DNA of 36,698 nucleotides from Xanthomonas maliensis (GTDB lineage Bacteria > Pseudomonadota > Gammaproteobacteria > Xanthomonadales > Xanthomonadaceae), in the NCBI RefSeq assembly GCF_009192945.1, contig NZ_NSET01000008.1:1-36698 (forward strand), given 5' to 3'. The notes below the pieces were generated by a model. It saw only the letters and a program-made list of their open reading frames with translations. It was not told the DNA's origin and did not search any database. Position numbers and translations under genes: made by a program. How positions within the stretch are numbered: the stretch's first letter is position 1; the number at the start of each line of letters is the position of its first letter. Shown here one piece after another: positions 17,218 to 26,008 of the stretch.

Positions 17218-17595
17218 TCAGTCGGCGTGCGCCGACCAGACCTCGAGCGTCAGCGGGATGCCCCGCTCGCGCTGGGTCTGGTAGTTCGCGCGCACATCGC
17301 GGCAATACGGACCGGACATCACGAAGCGGCGGCAGATTGCCGGCCGCGTGGCGTAGATGGAGCAGCACATGCGTGCGGCATCGATCGCCACGCACCAGCC
17401 TTCCTCGTCGCGCGCCATCACCTGCAGCCCTTGCGGCGTGGTGGTGGTCAGGTGGGCGGGAATCCGATCGTCGGCATCGACCAGCACAGTGAGCCGGCAG
17501 CAGACGGCGTCGCAGCGTTCGCAGAGAGTTTTGATGAAAACCGCCAGGAAGAGAAGGAGGCGACCCCGGCACCGGGACGCAGTTTCACCATACAC
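17218..17595 (-). CDS. YkgJ-type cysteine-cluster protein (start uncertain)
   Basis: A small protein with the cysteine pattern of the YkgJ/UPF0153 family, likely binding a metal or Fe-S cluster: CERCDAVCC near its N-terminus, then GWCVAIDAARMCCSIYATRPAICRRF and a final YCRD. The family normally starts just before the first cysteines. Here no ATG, GTG or TTG lies there: the expected position has an ATC codon (I-K-T-L-C-E-R-C). The nearest upstream in-frame start is the GTG at 17593-17595, giving 125 residues with a short basic-hydrophobic extension and a weak TGAGG ribosome site. Either this GTG is used or the usual start has been lost. Partner and substrate are unknown. Confidence 0.72.
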   Translation of the reverse strand: MYGETASRCRGRLLLFLAVFIKTLCERCDAVCCRLTVLVDADDRIPAHLTTTTPQGLQVMARDEEGWCVAIDAARMCCSIYATRPAICRRFVMSGPYCRDVRANYQTQRERGIPLTLEVWSAHAD

Positions 17596-17616
17596 CTTCC
17601 ATTGCCTCAGAGGTGA

Positions 17617-18030
<414 letters not shown>

Positions 18031-18511
18031 GCGTCGATCGCACCGTGTGTCATGGACGGGCAACGCGATCGCAACGGGCGGTTCCGCCACGTTCGAAGCG
18101 CCGTTGTCAGCGTTCATGGGCGTGCGGTCGACGTGGAAGCGTCACTTCCACATCGCATATGCGCAGGCGCGGCCTTCCCGGTAACCGATGTTGCTGCATG
18201 CAGCGTCATTGATTGCCGTGGCTGGCAGTTGCAATGCCTTTAGCTGCGCTATTGCTGGGACGCATAACGCTGTGCGGGATCAGTCAGTGCAGGCGCTTCC
18301 AAGGCCGCATGATGTTGAAACAGATCGGGGTAGCGCGAATCCCTGCGACATCGCATTGATCTCAAGGTCACACCTGACTAACTGCATCGACGCCACGCTG
18401 ATGGCCCGCCGCCGCATTGCGCCGACACCGCCGTCGGCGCATGCGAGCCACGCTGCAGTACCGCTGCAGCGGCGGACGATATTTCAACCAACCCATCGTA
18501 TGGAGGTTCTC
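18031..18511. other. Intergenic region upstream of DUF4142 gene
   Basis: About 480 bp with no convincing gene: open frames lack ribosome sites and have unusual composition. It is somewhat richer in A/T than its surroundings near 18180-18400, as expected of a promoter region. The Shine-Dalgarno GGAGGT of the next gene lies at 18502-18507. No repeat or conserved RNA element is recognised. Confidence 0.45.
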
Positions 18512-19108
18512 ATGGGACATCTTCTCAAGCTCGTGACCGCAGGCGCGGTCAGCGTCATTGCCTATAAAGCCTGGCAGCGTCGGCAAGCGCTGGAGACATC
18601 GGCTGCCGGCCTCGGCAGCACGCCACCGCATGGCGATCCACTGCGCGGCACGCTGCAAAGCGACAGCCGCGAGCGCCAGCAGGCCCTGGGCGCGTTGGCG
18701 GTGTTCAATGAGCAAGAGCGTACGCTCGCGCAGCTCGCGGTGATGAAGGGCGTGGTCGGCGAGGTGTTGAACTTCGCGCGCAAGATGGACCAGGCCCATA
18801 GCGCAGCGTTGACCGATCTGAGCCGTTTCGCCCCGGATCGCAGCGGGACGTTGGCACAGGCCGCGCTCGCCGGCGCCGAGCGTGCGCGCGTGCGGCTGGA
18901 AGCACTGCATGGGCAGGAATTCGAAACCGAGTACCTGCAGCTGAGCGTCGATAGCCACGAACATGCGCTGGAGTTGCTGGATACTCAACTTCCGGTAGAG
19001 ACGCTGACTGGCGATCTCGGTAAAGAAGTGAAGCGGCTGCGCAAGCTCATTGCCGAGCACCTGGAACATGCGCGCAAGCTCACGGCAGTGCCGCACAAGT
19101 CGCACTGA
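18512..19108 (+). CDS. DUF4142-like ferritin-fold protein
   Basis: A 198-residue protein. The ATG at 18512 follows GGAGGT by four bases, which rules out the in-frame ATG at 18500 inside that leader. Residues 1-18 (MGHLLKLVTAGAVSVIAYKA) look like a signal-anchor helix. The rest is all-helical with features of the DUF4142 four-helix family: FNEQERTLAQLAVMKGVVGEVLNFARKM (about 65-95), FETEYLQLSVDSHEHALELLD (about 142-163), and a last helix LRKLIAEHLEHARKL. The family is often called 'putative outer membrane protein' and is found in stress regulons; its biochemical role is not settled. It is convergent with the SDR gene. Confidence 0.75.
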   Translation: MGHLLKLVTAGAVSVIAYKAWQRRQALETSAAGLGSTPPHGDPLRGTLQSDSRERQQALGALAVFNEQERTLAQLAVMKGVVGEVLNFARKMDQAHSAALTDLSRFAPDRSGTLAQAALAGAERARVRLEALHGQEFETEYLQLSVDSHEHALELLDTQLPVETLTGDLGKEVKRLRKLIAEHLEHARKLTAVPHKSH

Positions 19109-19202
19109 AGGCGTTGTGAAACGTCATTGGTTGGATGAATCGTGTGCCTGAGCAATCGACGCCTTCTGCCATCACGGTCGGCACTGCATAGACGTAACGA
19201 GA

Positions 19203-19235
19203 AAGCCCGTGTCGCGCTAACAGCGGCACGGGCTT
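19203..19235 (-). terminator. Terminator between DUF4142 and SDR genes
   Basis: Inverted repeat AAGCCCGTG..CGC (from 19203) and GCGG.CACGGGCTT (to 19235) around an ~8-nt loop. On the minus strand the stem is followed by TCTCGTT, a modest T-rich run, placing it as the intrinsic terminator of the SDR gene 22 bp after its stop. On the plus strand it lies 95 bp after the DUF4142 stop and lacks T residues. Confidence 0.7.
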
Positions 19236-19256
19236 CAGCCGACGCTGGCGGTCGCT

Positions 19257-20123
19257 TTACAACGTGACCGCGCCGCCGGAAATGGTCAGCAGGGTGCCGG
19301 AGGTATAACTGGCGGTATCCGCTGCCAACATGACATAGGCCGAGGCCAGCTCCACCGGTTGCCCGGGACGCCCCATCGGCGTTTGTGCACCGAAGCTTTC
19401 CACCGACTCTTCATCCATGCCCGCAGGAATGAACGGCGTCCAGATCGGTCCAGGCAGCACCGCGTTGACACGAATGTGTTTCTCGGCAAGCACGCCGGCC
19501 AGACCGATGGTCAAATTAGCCAGCGCGCCCTTGCTGGCGGCATACGGCAAGATGTTCGGCGTCGGCTTCTTCGACTGCACCGATGCGGTGTTGATGATCG
19601 CTCCGCCGCCGGCCATCAACGGCACCGACAGCTGCACCAGGTTGAAGGCTGCATGCACATTGGTGTCGAAGGTCTTGCGCCACTCGTCGAGGGTGATGTC
19701 CTCGAAATTCTCGTAATACGCTTGATAGGCGGCATTGTTGACCAGGATATCCAGCCCGCCGAACGCGCTGTTGACCTTGTCGATCAGCGCTGCGGCCTGG
19801 TTGGGATCGCTGATGTCGCAAGCGACCAGCAACGAGCGTACGCCGGCCTTGTCGATCAAGGCGCCAATCTTGGCAGCATCCTCTTGTTCGTCGGGCAGGA
19901 AGGCGATCGCCACATCGGCACCTTCGCGCGCGTAGGCAATTGCCACCGCCGCGCCGATGCCGCTGTCGCCGCCGGTGATCAGCGCACGTTTGCCCTTGAG
20001 CTGGCCATGGCCGACATAGCTTTCTTCGCCATGGTCCGGACGCGGATCCATGGCGTCTGTCTTGCCGGGGAACCCTTGCTGCTGTGGCTTGAAGGGCGGA
20101 CGCGGGTAGCTGGGCACGGGCAT
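19257..20123 (-). CDS. Short-chain dehydrogenase/reductase (YghA/GSP39-like)
   Basis: A 288-residue NAD(P)-dependent SDR oxidoreductase. The ATG at 20121-20123 has CAGGAG upstream and gives the N-terminus typical of the general-stress SDR subgroup: a proline-rich lead (MPVPSYPRPPFKPQQQ), FPGKTDAMDPRPDHGE, and LKGKRALITGG. Motifs: cofactor site TGGDSGIG at 50-57, NNAA at 129-132, catalytic Ser181, Tyr194 and Lys198 in YAASK, then LPGPIWTP. The lead segment is shared with E. coli YghA and Bacillus GSP39-type proteins; the physiological substrate is unknown. The reading frame runs upstream into the repeat but that part has no coding character. It ends at a hairpin terminator. Confidence 0.9.
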   Translation of the reverse strand: MPVPSYPRPPFKPQQQGFPGKTDAMDPRPDHGEESYVGHGQLKGKRALITGGDSGIGAAVAIAYAREGADVAIAFLPDEQEDAAKIGALIDKAGVRSLLVACDISDPNQAAALIDKVNSAFGGLDILVNNAAYQAYYENFEDITLDEWRKTFDTNVHAAFNLVQLSVPLMAGGGAIINTASVQSKKPTPNILPYAASKGALANLTIGLAGVLAEKHIRVNAVLPGPIWTPFIPAGMDEESVESFGAQTPMGRPGQPVELASAYVMLAADTASYTSGTLLTISGGAVTL

Positions 20124-20226
20124 GCATGTTCTCCTGATCGGGTCGAACAGCAGTGTCGGTGCGGCGACGTAAAGCGCAGGCGTAGGGCGTGTCGTTGGCA
20201 TGTGTGTACTGGCCGGCGTTGTACTA

Positions 20227-20369
20227 AGAGCAGCTAACAAAACGACTGCGCAGCCGCCAGGCGGGCGCGGCCGGTGCTCGGAATCCTCATGTACCACTCG
20301 TACACTGCGGTTCCTGCGCGCCGTCCGCGCCCACCTGACGGCTGCTCGCTACGTTTTGTTAGCCGCTCT
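20227..20369. repeat. Dispersed long-palindrome repeat, copy 2
   Basis: Second and better-preserved copy of the element at 4-146, in the same orientation. The ends AGAGCAGCTAACAAAACG (20227-20244) and CGTTTTGTTAGCCGCTCT (20352-20369) are inverted repeats with one mismatch in 18. Inside, GCCGCCAGGCGGGCGCGG pairs with CCGCGCCCACCTGACGGC with two mismatches, and GGAATCC with GGTTCC, so nearly the whole element can fold as one long hairpin. It sits between the divergent SDR and DUF6766 genes. It shows no clear target duplication and no coding capacity. Confidence 0.85.
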
Positions 20370-20472
20370 AAAGCGCTCACGACACTGGCATGCGTGCGTG
20401 CTGTGTCTGGCGGTGTTCATGCGAATTTTCCTAAACGGCTTCGATACTGCGGCGATTGCATGGAGACCGCTT

Positions 20473-21114
20473 ATGTTCTTTCGTCGCAATGGCTTGTCGT
20501 TGTGCCTGCTTGGCCTGACCCTGACCTTCATCGCCGGCCAAATCTATGCTGGGCTGCATGCCTATAACGCCGACTTGGCCGAGCAAGGGCAGCCAGTGCT
20601 GGCGCTCGCCCAATACCTGCGCAGCGGCCACTTCATCTCGGCCTTGTTTGAAAACTGGGAGAGCGAATTTCTGCAGATGGGCATGTACGTGGTGTTGGGT
20701 GTGAAGTTGCGGCAGGTAGGCTCGGCCGAGTCGCGACCGCTCGATCCCTGCGAAGAAACCCTGCCTCCCCAGCCCGGTCCCACGCCCTGGCCAGTCAGGG
20801 CTGGCGGTCTCTGGCTGCGGCTCTACGAGCGCTCGTTGGCGCTGGCATTTGGCGGATTGTTCGCCATCAGCTTCGTGCTACATCTGCTCGGTAGCTGGCG
20901 ATTGGAGCTGGCCGAGCGTGCCAGCAGGGGCCGGCCGCCTGTGAGCGTACTGGAGCACTTCACCGACGCAGCGTTCTGGTACGAGTCCATGCAAAACTGG
21001 CAGAGCGAGTTTCTGGCAGTCTTCGCCTTGGTTGTCCTGACCATCTGGTTGCGGCAGAAGGATTCGCCACAGTCCAAGCCAGTGCAGGCACCTCATCGCC
21101 AGACCGGAGCGTGA
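20473..21114 (+). CDS. DUF6766 family membrane protein
   Basis: A 213-residue inner-membrane protein. The ATG at 20473 has TGGAGA upstream and gives the family-typical N-terminus MFFRRNGLSLCLLGL. Helices lie at about 8-28, 65-80, 118-140 and 176-194. A conserved NWESEFLQMG (61-70) matches DUF6766 as I know it. The protein is an internal duplication: residues 1-87 and about 115-200 share YLRSGHFISALFENWESEF versus LEHFTDAAFWYESMQNWQSEF, each followed by a helix ending LRQ and an SxxS/P turn. Function is unknown; members often lie near stress genes, as here. Confidence 0.8.
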   Translation: MFFRRNGLSLCLLGLTLTFIAGQIYAGLHAYNADLAEQGQPVLALAQYLRSGHFISALFENWESEFLQMGMYVVLGVKLRQVGSAESRPLDPCEETLPPQPGPTPWPVRAGGLWLRLYERSLALAFGGLFAISFVLHLLGSWRLELAERASRGRPPVSVLEHFTDAAFWYESMQNWQSEFLAVFALVVLTIWLRQKDSPQSKPVQAPHRQTGA

Positions 21115-21216
21115 ACTGCGCGGTGGTGACGGTTTCACGCGGCATCGTGCTGATGTTCACCGCTCTGCAATGGCCCGCTGTCTAGCGTGAGCGTACACAC
21201 CGACAAGGAAACCGAG

Positions 21217-21402
21217 ATGGGGACCGAACCCAAGAAGCCGTGGGGACCCAAGGACGATCAGGCCAAGCCGTTTACGCCGCAGGAGTACCGCAACGAGGAC
21301 GTGAAGTGGAAGGAGCACGACATGCCCGACGAGGATCGCGACGTCAACAAGGCCGATCCCGAGCACGACTACGAGCGTCCAGACGGCTCGGAGCGGCGCT
21401 GA
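21217..21402 (+). CDS. Small hydrophilic protein, 61 aa
   Basis: A 61-residue, strongly charged and probably disordered protein starting MGTEPKKPWGPKDDQAKPF, rich in Lys, Asp, Glu, Pro and ending DGSERR. The ATG at 21217 has AAGGAAA upstream (21204-21210); an upstream GTG (21187) has no ribosome site. The composition resembles hydrophilin or CsbD-like stress proteins but the sequence is not CsbD. It follows the DUF6766 gene by about 100 bp and may share its transcript. It is convergent with cydB. Confidence 0.65.
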   Translation: MGTEPKKPWGPKDDQAKPFTPQEYRNEDVKWKEHDMPDEDRDVNKADPEHDYERPDGSERR

Positions 21403-21445
21403 TGTGCAGCAGCACGCCGGCGCGCACGATGGCACGATGCTGCAG

Positions 21446-22465
21446 TTAGTGGTGATGATAGCCAACATCGGCAGCGATCTTGCCGCGGAATACCCGGTAC
21501 GACCAGGCGGTGTAACCCAGCACCAGCGGCAATAGCACGACCAGCCCCACCAGCGGAAAGATCTGCGAGGAGGGCGGCGCGGCCGCCGACCAGATGGTAT
21601 AGGTCGGCGGCACCAGATAAGGCCACATGCCCAGCACCAGGCCGATAAAGCCCAACACGAAGATTGCCAAGGTCAGCAGGAAGGGCGCGGCGTCGTGGCG
21701 CGAAGCCGCGCTGCTGCGCCATAGCGACAGCGCAACGAGTGCAGTGATCGCCGGAATCGGCGACAGCCACCAGAAATTGCCGTGGGCGAACCAACGCGCC
21801 ATCACATGTGAACTGAGAAAGGGCAGCCAGGCGCTGACCAGGACCAGGAAGGTCACCACCACGCCCACCAACGGGCGCGTCAATTGCCGGGCCAGGTCGT
21901 GCGTGCGGCCATCGGTCTTGAGGATCAGCCAGGTGCTGCCGAGCAGGGCGTAACCGAACACGAGGGCTGCGCCCGTGAGGATGGTGAAAGGGCTGAACCA
22001 GCCGAATACGCCGCCGATGTAGCGAGCGTCCTGCACGGGCATGCCTTCCACCAATGCGCCGAGGATGATGCCTTGCGCAAACGCGGTCAGGATCGAACCG
22101 CCGATGAAGGCCAGCGTCCACAATCGCCGCGATCGCTGCGCCTTGAAGCGGAATTCGAAAGCCACGCCACGGAACACCAACGCCATCACCATCAGTAGCA
22201 CCGGCAAATACAGACCCGACAGGATGACCGCATAGGCGGTGGGAAAGGCGGCGAACAGGCCGGCGCCACCCAGGACCAGCCAGGTTTCGTTGCCGTCCCA
22301 GATCGGCGCGGCGGTATTCATCATCAGGTCCACTTCCTGCTCGTCGCGTGCGAACGGCGCCAGCATGCCCAGGCCGAGCACGAAGCCGTCCAACACCACG
22401 TACATCAGCACGCCAAAGCCGATCACCGCGAACCAGACAACCGGCAGCCATTGCTCGACGTTCAT
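21446..22465 (-). CDS. cydB: Cytochrome bd-type quinol oxidase subunit II
   Basis: A 339-residue integral membrane subunit of the bd-family quinol oxidase, which reduces oxygen to water without pumping protons. The sequence starts MNVEQWLPVVWFAVIGFGVLMYVVLDGF and shows the expected eight or nine helices, the conserved APIWDGNETWLVLGG (near 53-67) and an FEFRFK segment near 104-109. It ends in a His-tail (GYHHH). Its start overlaps the stop of subunit I as ATGA (22462-22465). No CydX-like small gene is visible in the 43 bp downstream, which is usual for the cyanide-insensitive (CIO) branch; cioB would be an equally valid name. Confidence 0.93.
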   Translation of the reverse strand: MNVEQWLPVVWFAVIGFGVLMYVVLDGFVLGLGMLAPFARDEQEVDLMMNTAAPIWDGNETWLVLGGAGLFAAFPTAYAVILSGLYLPVLLMVMALVFRGVAFEFRFKAQRSRRLWTLAFIGGSILTAFAQGIILGALVEGMPVQDARYIGGVFGWFSPFTILTGAALVFGYALLGSTWLILKTDGRTHDLARQLTRPLVGVVVTFLVLVSAWLPFLSSHVMARWFAHGNFWWLSPIPAITALVALSLWRSSAASRHDAAPFLLTLAIFVLGFIGLVLGMWPYLVPPTYTIWSAAAPPSSQIFPLVGLVVLLPLVLGYTAWSYRVFRGKIAADVGYHHH

Positions 22466-23892
22466 CGCGCGCTCTCCTCATCCAGGGCGGCATCGGCCGC
22501 CGACAATGGCCGTGCCGGAGTGTGCTCGCCATGGCCGACGTCCGGTCCATCGCGACTGGGCTGCGGCCCGCGGCGCACCAGCTTCGCCAGATACCAGATG
22601 CCCCAGCCGAAGACGAACGCGTAGCCGATCACGTAAACGGCCAGCGACACCGCCACCATGGTCGCCGATTGCTGGCCGACCGCATCGGCCGTTCGCAGTA
22701 AGCCGTACACCACATAGGGTTGGCGGCCGATCTCGGTGACGAACCAGCCAGCGACCAGCGCGATGAAGCCGGCCGGCAACATCAGGTTCCAGGCTAGCAC
22801 CAGGCTGGGGGTGTGCAGTCGCCCGCGCCACCAGGCCAGCGCGGAGATCCAGGCCAACAGCAGCATCGCCACCCCGAGCCCGACCATGATGCGGAAGGCG
22901 AAGAACACCGGCGCCACCGGCGGCCGCTGGTCGGGCGCGACCGAGGTCAGTGGTGGGATCTCACCGTTGCGGGAATGGGTCAGGATCAGGCTGCCCAGCC
23001 GCGGAATGGCGAGTTGGTAATCGTTGCGCTCGGCAGCGGCATCGGGCAGAGCGAAGACCACCAGCGGCACGCCCTTGCCAGCGCCTTCGTTATGCCAATG
23101 GGCCTCCATCGCGGCGACCTTCATCGGCTGGTGCTGCAGGGTATTGAGTCCATGCTGGTCGCCGACGAAGATCTGGATCGGCAGCACGATGGCGGCGAAC
23201 GCCACGGCCAGCCGCAGCATGCGTGCTGCCGCATCCACATGCAGGCCCTTACGCAGGTAGTAAGCGCCGACCCCGCCCACCACGAAGCAGGTGGTGATGA
23301 ACGAGCCCAGCGCCATGTGGGTCAGGCGATAGGGAAAGGACGGATTGAAGATGATCTGCAGCCAGTTCACTGGATGCACCACCCCATCGACCATCGTGTA
23401 GCCACGCGGGGTGTGCAGCCAGCTATTGGAGGAAAGGATCCAGAACGTCGACACCAGCGTGCCCAGCGCCACCATGCAGGTGGCGAAGAAGTGCAGGCGT
23501 TCGGAGACCCGGCCCCAGCCAAACAGCATCACGCCGAGAAAGCTGGCTTCCAGGAAGAAGGCAGTCAGCACCTCATAGCTCAGCAGGGGGCCGATCACGC
23601 CGCCGGCAATGCGGCTCAACTCCGGCCAGTTCGCGCCGAACTGGAACGCCATCACGATTCCGCTGACCACGCCCATGCCGAACGAGACGGCGAAGATGCG
23701 TAGCCAGAAGAAGTACAGACGCTTCCACAGGGGATCATGGCTGCGCAGCCAACGCCACTCCAAAAACCCCAGAAGACTGGCCAGGCCGATGGTGAAGGCA
23801 GGGAACAGCACATGAAACGCAATGACGAAGGCGAACTGGATGCGGGACAGCAGCAACGCTTCCACGACAGTCTCCCGGACGGGCGCCGGCAT
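22462..23892 (-). CDS. cydA: Cytochrome bd-type quinol oxidase subunit I, CIO-like
   Basis: A 476-residue haem-bearing subunit. Visible elements: His27 in FHVLFPAFTIG (the haem b595 ligand position), GANWPELSRIAG, the YEVLTAFFLEASFLGVMLFG helix with its acidic residues, PYRLTHM with the second conserved His, FVGDQHGLNTLQHQPMK, and the quinol-site GRQP near residue 405. The Q-loop region is short, and the length is closer to Pseudomonas CioA than to E. coli CydA, so I call it the cyanide-insensitive type. ATG at 23890-23892; no strong Shine-Dalgarno. It is translationally coupled to cydB. The 93-aa gene lies 53 bp upstream on the same strand and may be in the operon. Confidence 0.93.
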   Translation of the reverse strand: MPAPVRETVVEALLLSRIQFAFVIAFHVLFPAFTIGLASLLGFLEWRWLRSHDPLWKRLYFFWLRIFAVSFGMGVVSGIVMAFQFGANWPELSRIAGGVIGPLLSYEVLTAFFLEASFLGVMLFGWGRVSERLHFFATCMVALGTLVSTFWILSSNSWLHTPRGYTMVDGVVHPVNWLQIIFNPSFPYRLTHMALGSFITTCFVVGGVGAYYLRKGLHVDAAARMLRLAVAFAAIVLPIQIFVGDQHGLNTLQHQPMKVAAMEAHWHNEGAGKGVPLVVFALPDAAAERNDYQLAIPRLGSLILTHSRNGEIPPLTSVAPDQRPPVAPVFFAFRIMVGLGVAMLLLAWISALAWWRGRLHTPSLVLAWNLMLPAGFIALVAGWFVTEIGRQPYVVYGLLRTADAVGQQSATMVAVSLAVYVIGYAFVFGWGIWYLAKLVRRGPQPSRDGPDVGHGEHTPARPLSAADAALDEESAR

Positions 23893-23945
23893 CCATTAGG
23901 CGCCCGCTGGTGCTAAGCCGGTGTGTCCTTGGGAGGTGTCCGTCC

Positions 23946-24227
23946 TCAGTCGGCGCGCAGCCGCCGCAGGCAGCGCGGCGCCAGCCATTCGGCCAGAACG
24001 GCATTGATCGACCCGGGCGGCAGATTCAGTGCGGCGCGTACCGCTCCCACTGCTTCGCGCTCGCTCAACTGCGGATGCGCGTTGTAGGCGGCACAGACCG
24101 CGCGAATGGTGGCTGCTGGAACATCGTCGAAGGGGTAATAGCCAAGTTCGCCGCGGCGATGCTCGCCACGCCAATAGGCGAGTTCATGCGCGACATCGAC
24201 GGGGGCATGCAGGGAGAGTGCGGACAT
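23946..24227 (-). CDS. Hypothetical protein upstream of cydA, 93 aa
   Basis: A 93-residue soluble protein I do not recognise. The ATG at 24225-24227 has CGAGGT about seven bases upstream. It contains HELAYWRGEHRRGELGYYPFDD (about residues 14-35) and then two or three helices with AVCAAYNAHPQLSEREAVGAVRAAL. It lacks a signal peptide or metal motif. Codon use and the ribosome site support it as a real gene. It reads in the same direction as cydAB with a 53-bp gap, so it could be the leader gene of that operon. Confidence 0.6.
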   Translation of the reverse strand: MSALSLHAPVDVAHELAYWRGEHRRGELGYYPFDDVPAATIRAVCAAYNAHPQLSEREAVGAVRAALNLPPGSINAVLAEWLAPRCLRRLRAD

Positions 24228-24721
24228 GAGGAACCTCGTGTTGGAGCTGCAGTGAGTGTCGATCACGGCATCTGCATCCAAGCGTGAACATCTTGTACAC
24301 GCTGCCTGTACGACTACGCCCATAGCCTATCGATCAGCCTATGCCACCGGTTTTCTGCTGAAGCATTCAGTCCTCCGTCGCCGTGGCTTTGGCTGCATCC
24401 TTGTCGAGCTGGCATCCTGCCTCCTCCATCCAATCAAGCGAGCTGATCCATTCGTGGAATGGTCAGGACCACGTGCTCGTTTGAACTCGTGAACTTGCAT
24501 CGCTGGCGCTCGGATGTTCCCATCGGTGGCGACCGAGCGGGACCGTGCCCCTTGGTACTGGCGGGGCGCAGGGACCGCCGTGGGAAGGTAAGTCGGTGCC
24601 GCGCGTCGCTGCGGCAGCTCCGGCCTGCGGATGCTGGACAATGACGGGATGACGCGCCTTCGCGCTGTCATCACAATTCTCAACTGAACATGTACCAGTC
24701 ATTGAGGGGACAGAATCGCTC
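24228..24721. other. Divergent intergenic region with a leader hairpin
   Basis: About 490 bp between the 93-aa gene and the sigma-54 regulator. No open frame is convincing. A strong dyad at 24648-24672, GATGACGCGC then GCGC-T-GTCATC with a 4-nt loop, lies 50 nt before the regulator's ATG and could be a leader hairpin or the end of an unseen transcript. The regulator's ribosome site GAGGGGACAG lies about 24704-24713. Promoters are not identifiable by eye. Confidence 0.45.
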
Positions 24722-26008
24722 ATGGACCGTCTTTCCTGCGCCATCATCGACGACGACGTGGAGTTCTGCGATCAGGTAGTGGAGCTGGCCACCGATAGCG
24801 GTTTTCGTGCCAAGGGCATGCACAGCCTGGGCGAGGCAAGTCGTTGGCTGGACAGCAATTTCCCCGATTTGTTGGTGGTGGATGTCGGCTTGCCGGACGG
24901 TAGCGGGTTCGACTTGATCGAACGCCTGGATCCGGACCACACGCCGCAGATCGTCGTGGTGTCCGGCGACTACGCCTACGAAACCAAGGGCCGTGCGCAA
25001 CAGTTCGGGGTCAGCGAGTTCCTGACCAAGCCGTTCGCGCCCGAGCGGCTGGAGCGCGTGTTGGGCGGCATGCGCGCCGCCCAGCAGGGCAACCTGGGCA
25101 TCATCGGCAATAGCGACAGCATCACCTTGCTGCGCAAGGACATCGTGCGGGTCGCGCCGACCGACTTGAACGTGCTGATCACCGGCGAAACCGGGACCGG
25201 CAAGGATCTGGTCGCGCGCGCCATCCATCGGGTGTCCGGACGGCGCGGTCGCTTCGTGCCGGTCAACTGCGGCGCGATTCCGGAAGAGTTGTTGGCCAGC
25301 CAGTTGTTCGGGCACGAACGCGGCAGCTTCACCGGCGCGGATCGTCGGCATGCCGGGTTTCTGGAGCAAGCCGCCGATGGCACGCTGTTCCTGGACGAGA
25401 TCGGCGAGATGCCGCCGCGGTTGCAGGTCTACCTGCTGCGAGCGATCGAGTCTCGCAGCTTCATGCGTGTAGGCGGCAGCGAAGAGATCCCATTGGATGC
25501 GCGGGTGGTCGCGGCGACCCATCAGCATGTGCAACGCGAGCATGCGGTGCTGCGCGAGGACCTGTTCTACCGCCTGAACGAATTCCCGATCCAGGTGCCG
25601 CCCCTGCGCGAGCGCCGGGGCGATGCGCGCGTGCTGGGGCTGCGGATGATCGACGAGCTCAACGCGCAGGCGGGCAAGCGCAAGACGCCGGCGAAGTCGT
25701 TGCTGCGCTACCTTGCGCATCATCCCTGGCCGGGCAACGTACGCGAGCTGCGCTCGTTCATTCGCTACCAATACCTGCGGTGCGATGGCGACGTGCTGTC
25801 CGCGCCGGAAATCGAACAACGGGTACCGCAGGCGGCCGAAGACGGCTTGCTGATCCCGGCCGGATGGACCATGCGCCAGGCCGAGGATGCGATGATCGAG
25901 TCCGCGCTGGCGCGCACTCGCTACAACAAGAAGGCGGCGGCGCGCGAGTTGGGGATCAGCGTGCGCACCTTGCACAACCGGTTGAGCGAGAAAGGCGGCG
26001 AGGGGTGA
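24722..26008 (+). CDS. Sigma-54-dependent response regulator, NtrC family
   Basis: A 428-residue transcription activator. The receiver (about 5-115) has acidic residues at 10-12, phosphoacceptor Asp54 in LVVDVGLPDGSG and Lys103 in LTKPF. The AAA+ domain has Walker A GETGTGKD at 155-162, the sigma-54 contact loop GSFTGA at 201-206 (Ser in place of the usual Ala), Walker B TLFLDE at 221-226 and an arginine-finger region near ALRREDLFYRLNEF-like sequence. A Fis-type helix-turn-helix closes the protein (RYNKKAAARELGISVRTLHNRL). No classical histidine kinase is adjacent; instead the stop overlaps a GTG start of the 70-aa DHp-like gene. Targets are unknown; I saw no correctly spaced -24/-12 promoter. 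Confidence 0.93.
   Translation: MDRLSCAIIDDDVEFCDQVVELATDSGFRAKGMHSLGEASRWLDSNFPDLLVVDVGLPDGSGFDLIERLDPDHTPQIVVVSGDYAYETKGRAQQFGVSEFLTKPFAPERLERVLGGMRAAQQGNLGIIGNSDSITLLRKDIVRVAPTDLNVLITGETGTGKDLVARAIHRVSGRRGRFVPVNCGAIPEELLASQLFGHERGSFTGADRRHAGFLEQAADGTLFLDEIGEMPPRLQVYLLRAIESRSFMRVGGSEEIPLDARVVAATHQHVQREHAVLREDLFYRLNEFPIQVPPLRERRGDARVLGLRMIDELNAQAGKRKTPAKSLLRYLAHHPWPGNVRELRSFIRYQYLRCDGDVLSAPEIEQRVPQAAEDGLLIPAGWTMRQAEDAMIESALARTRYNKKAAARELGISVRTLHNRLSEKGGEG

Noticed and set aside
21427..21441. Sigma-54-like promoter TGGCACGATGCTGC
   Set aside because: Only 9 bp separate the GG and GC elements where 10 are required, and it lies between two convergent genes.
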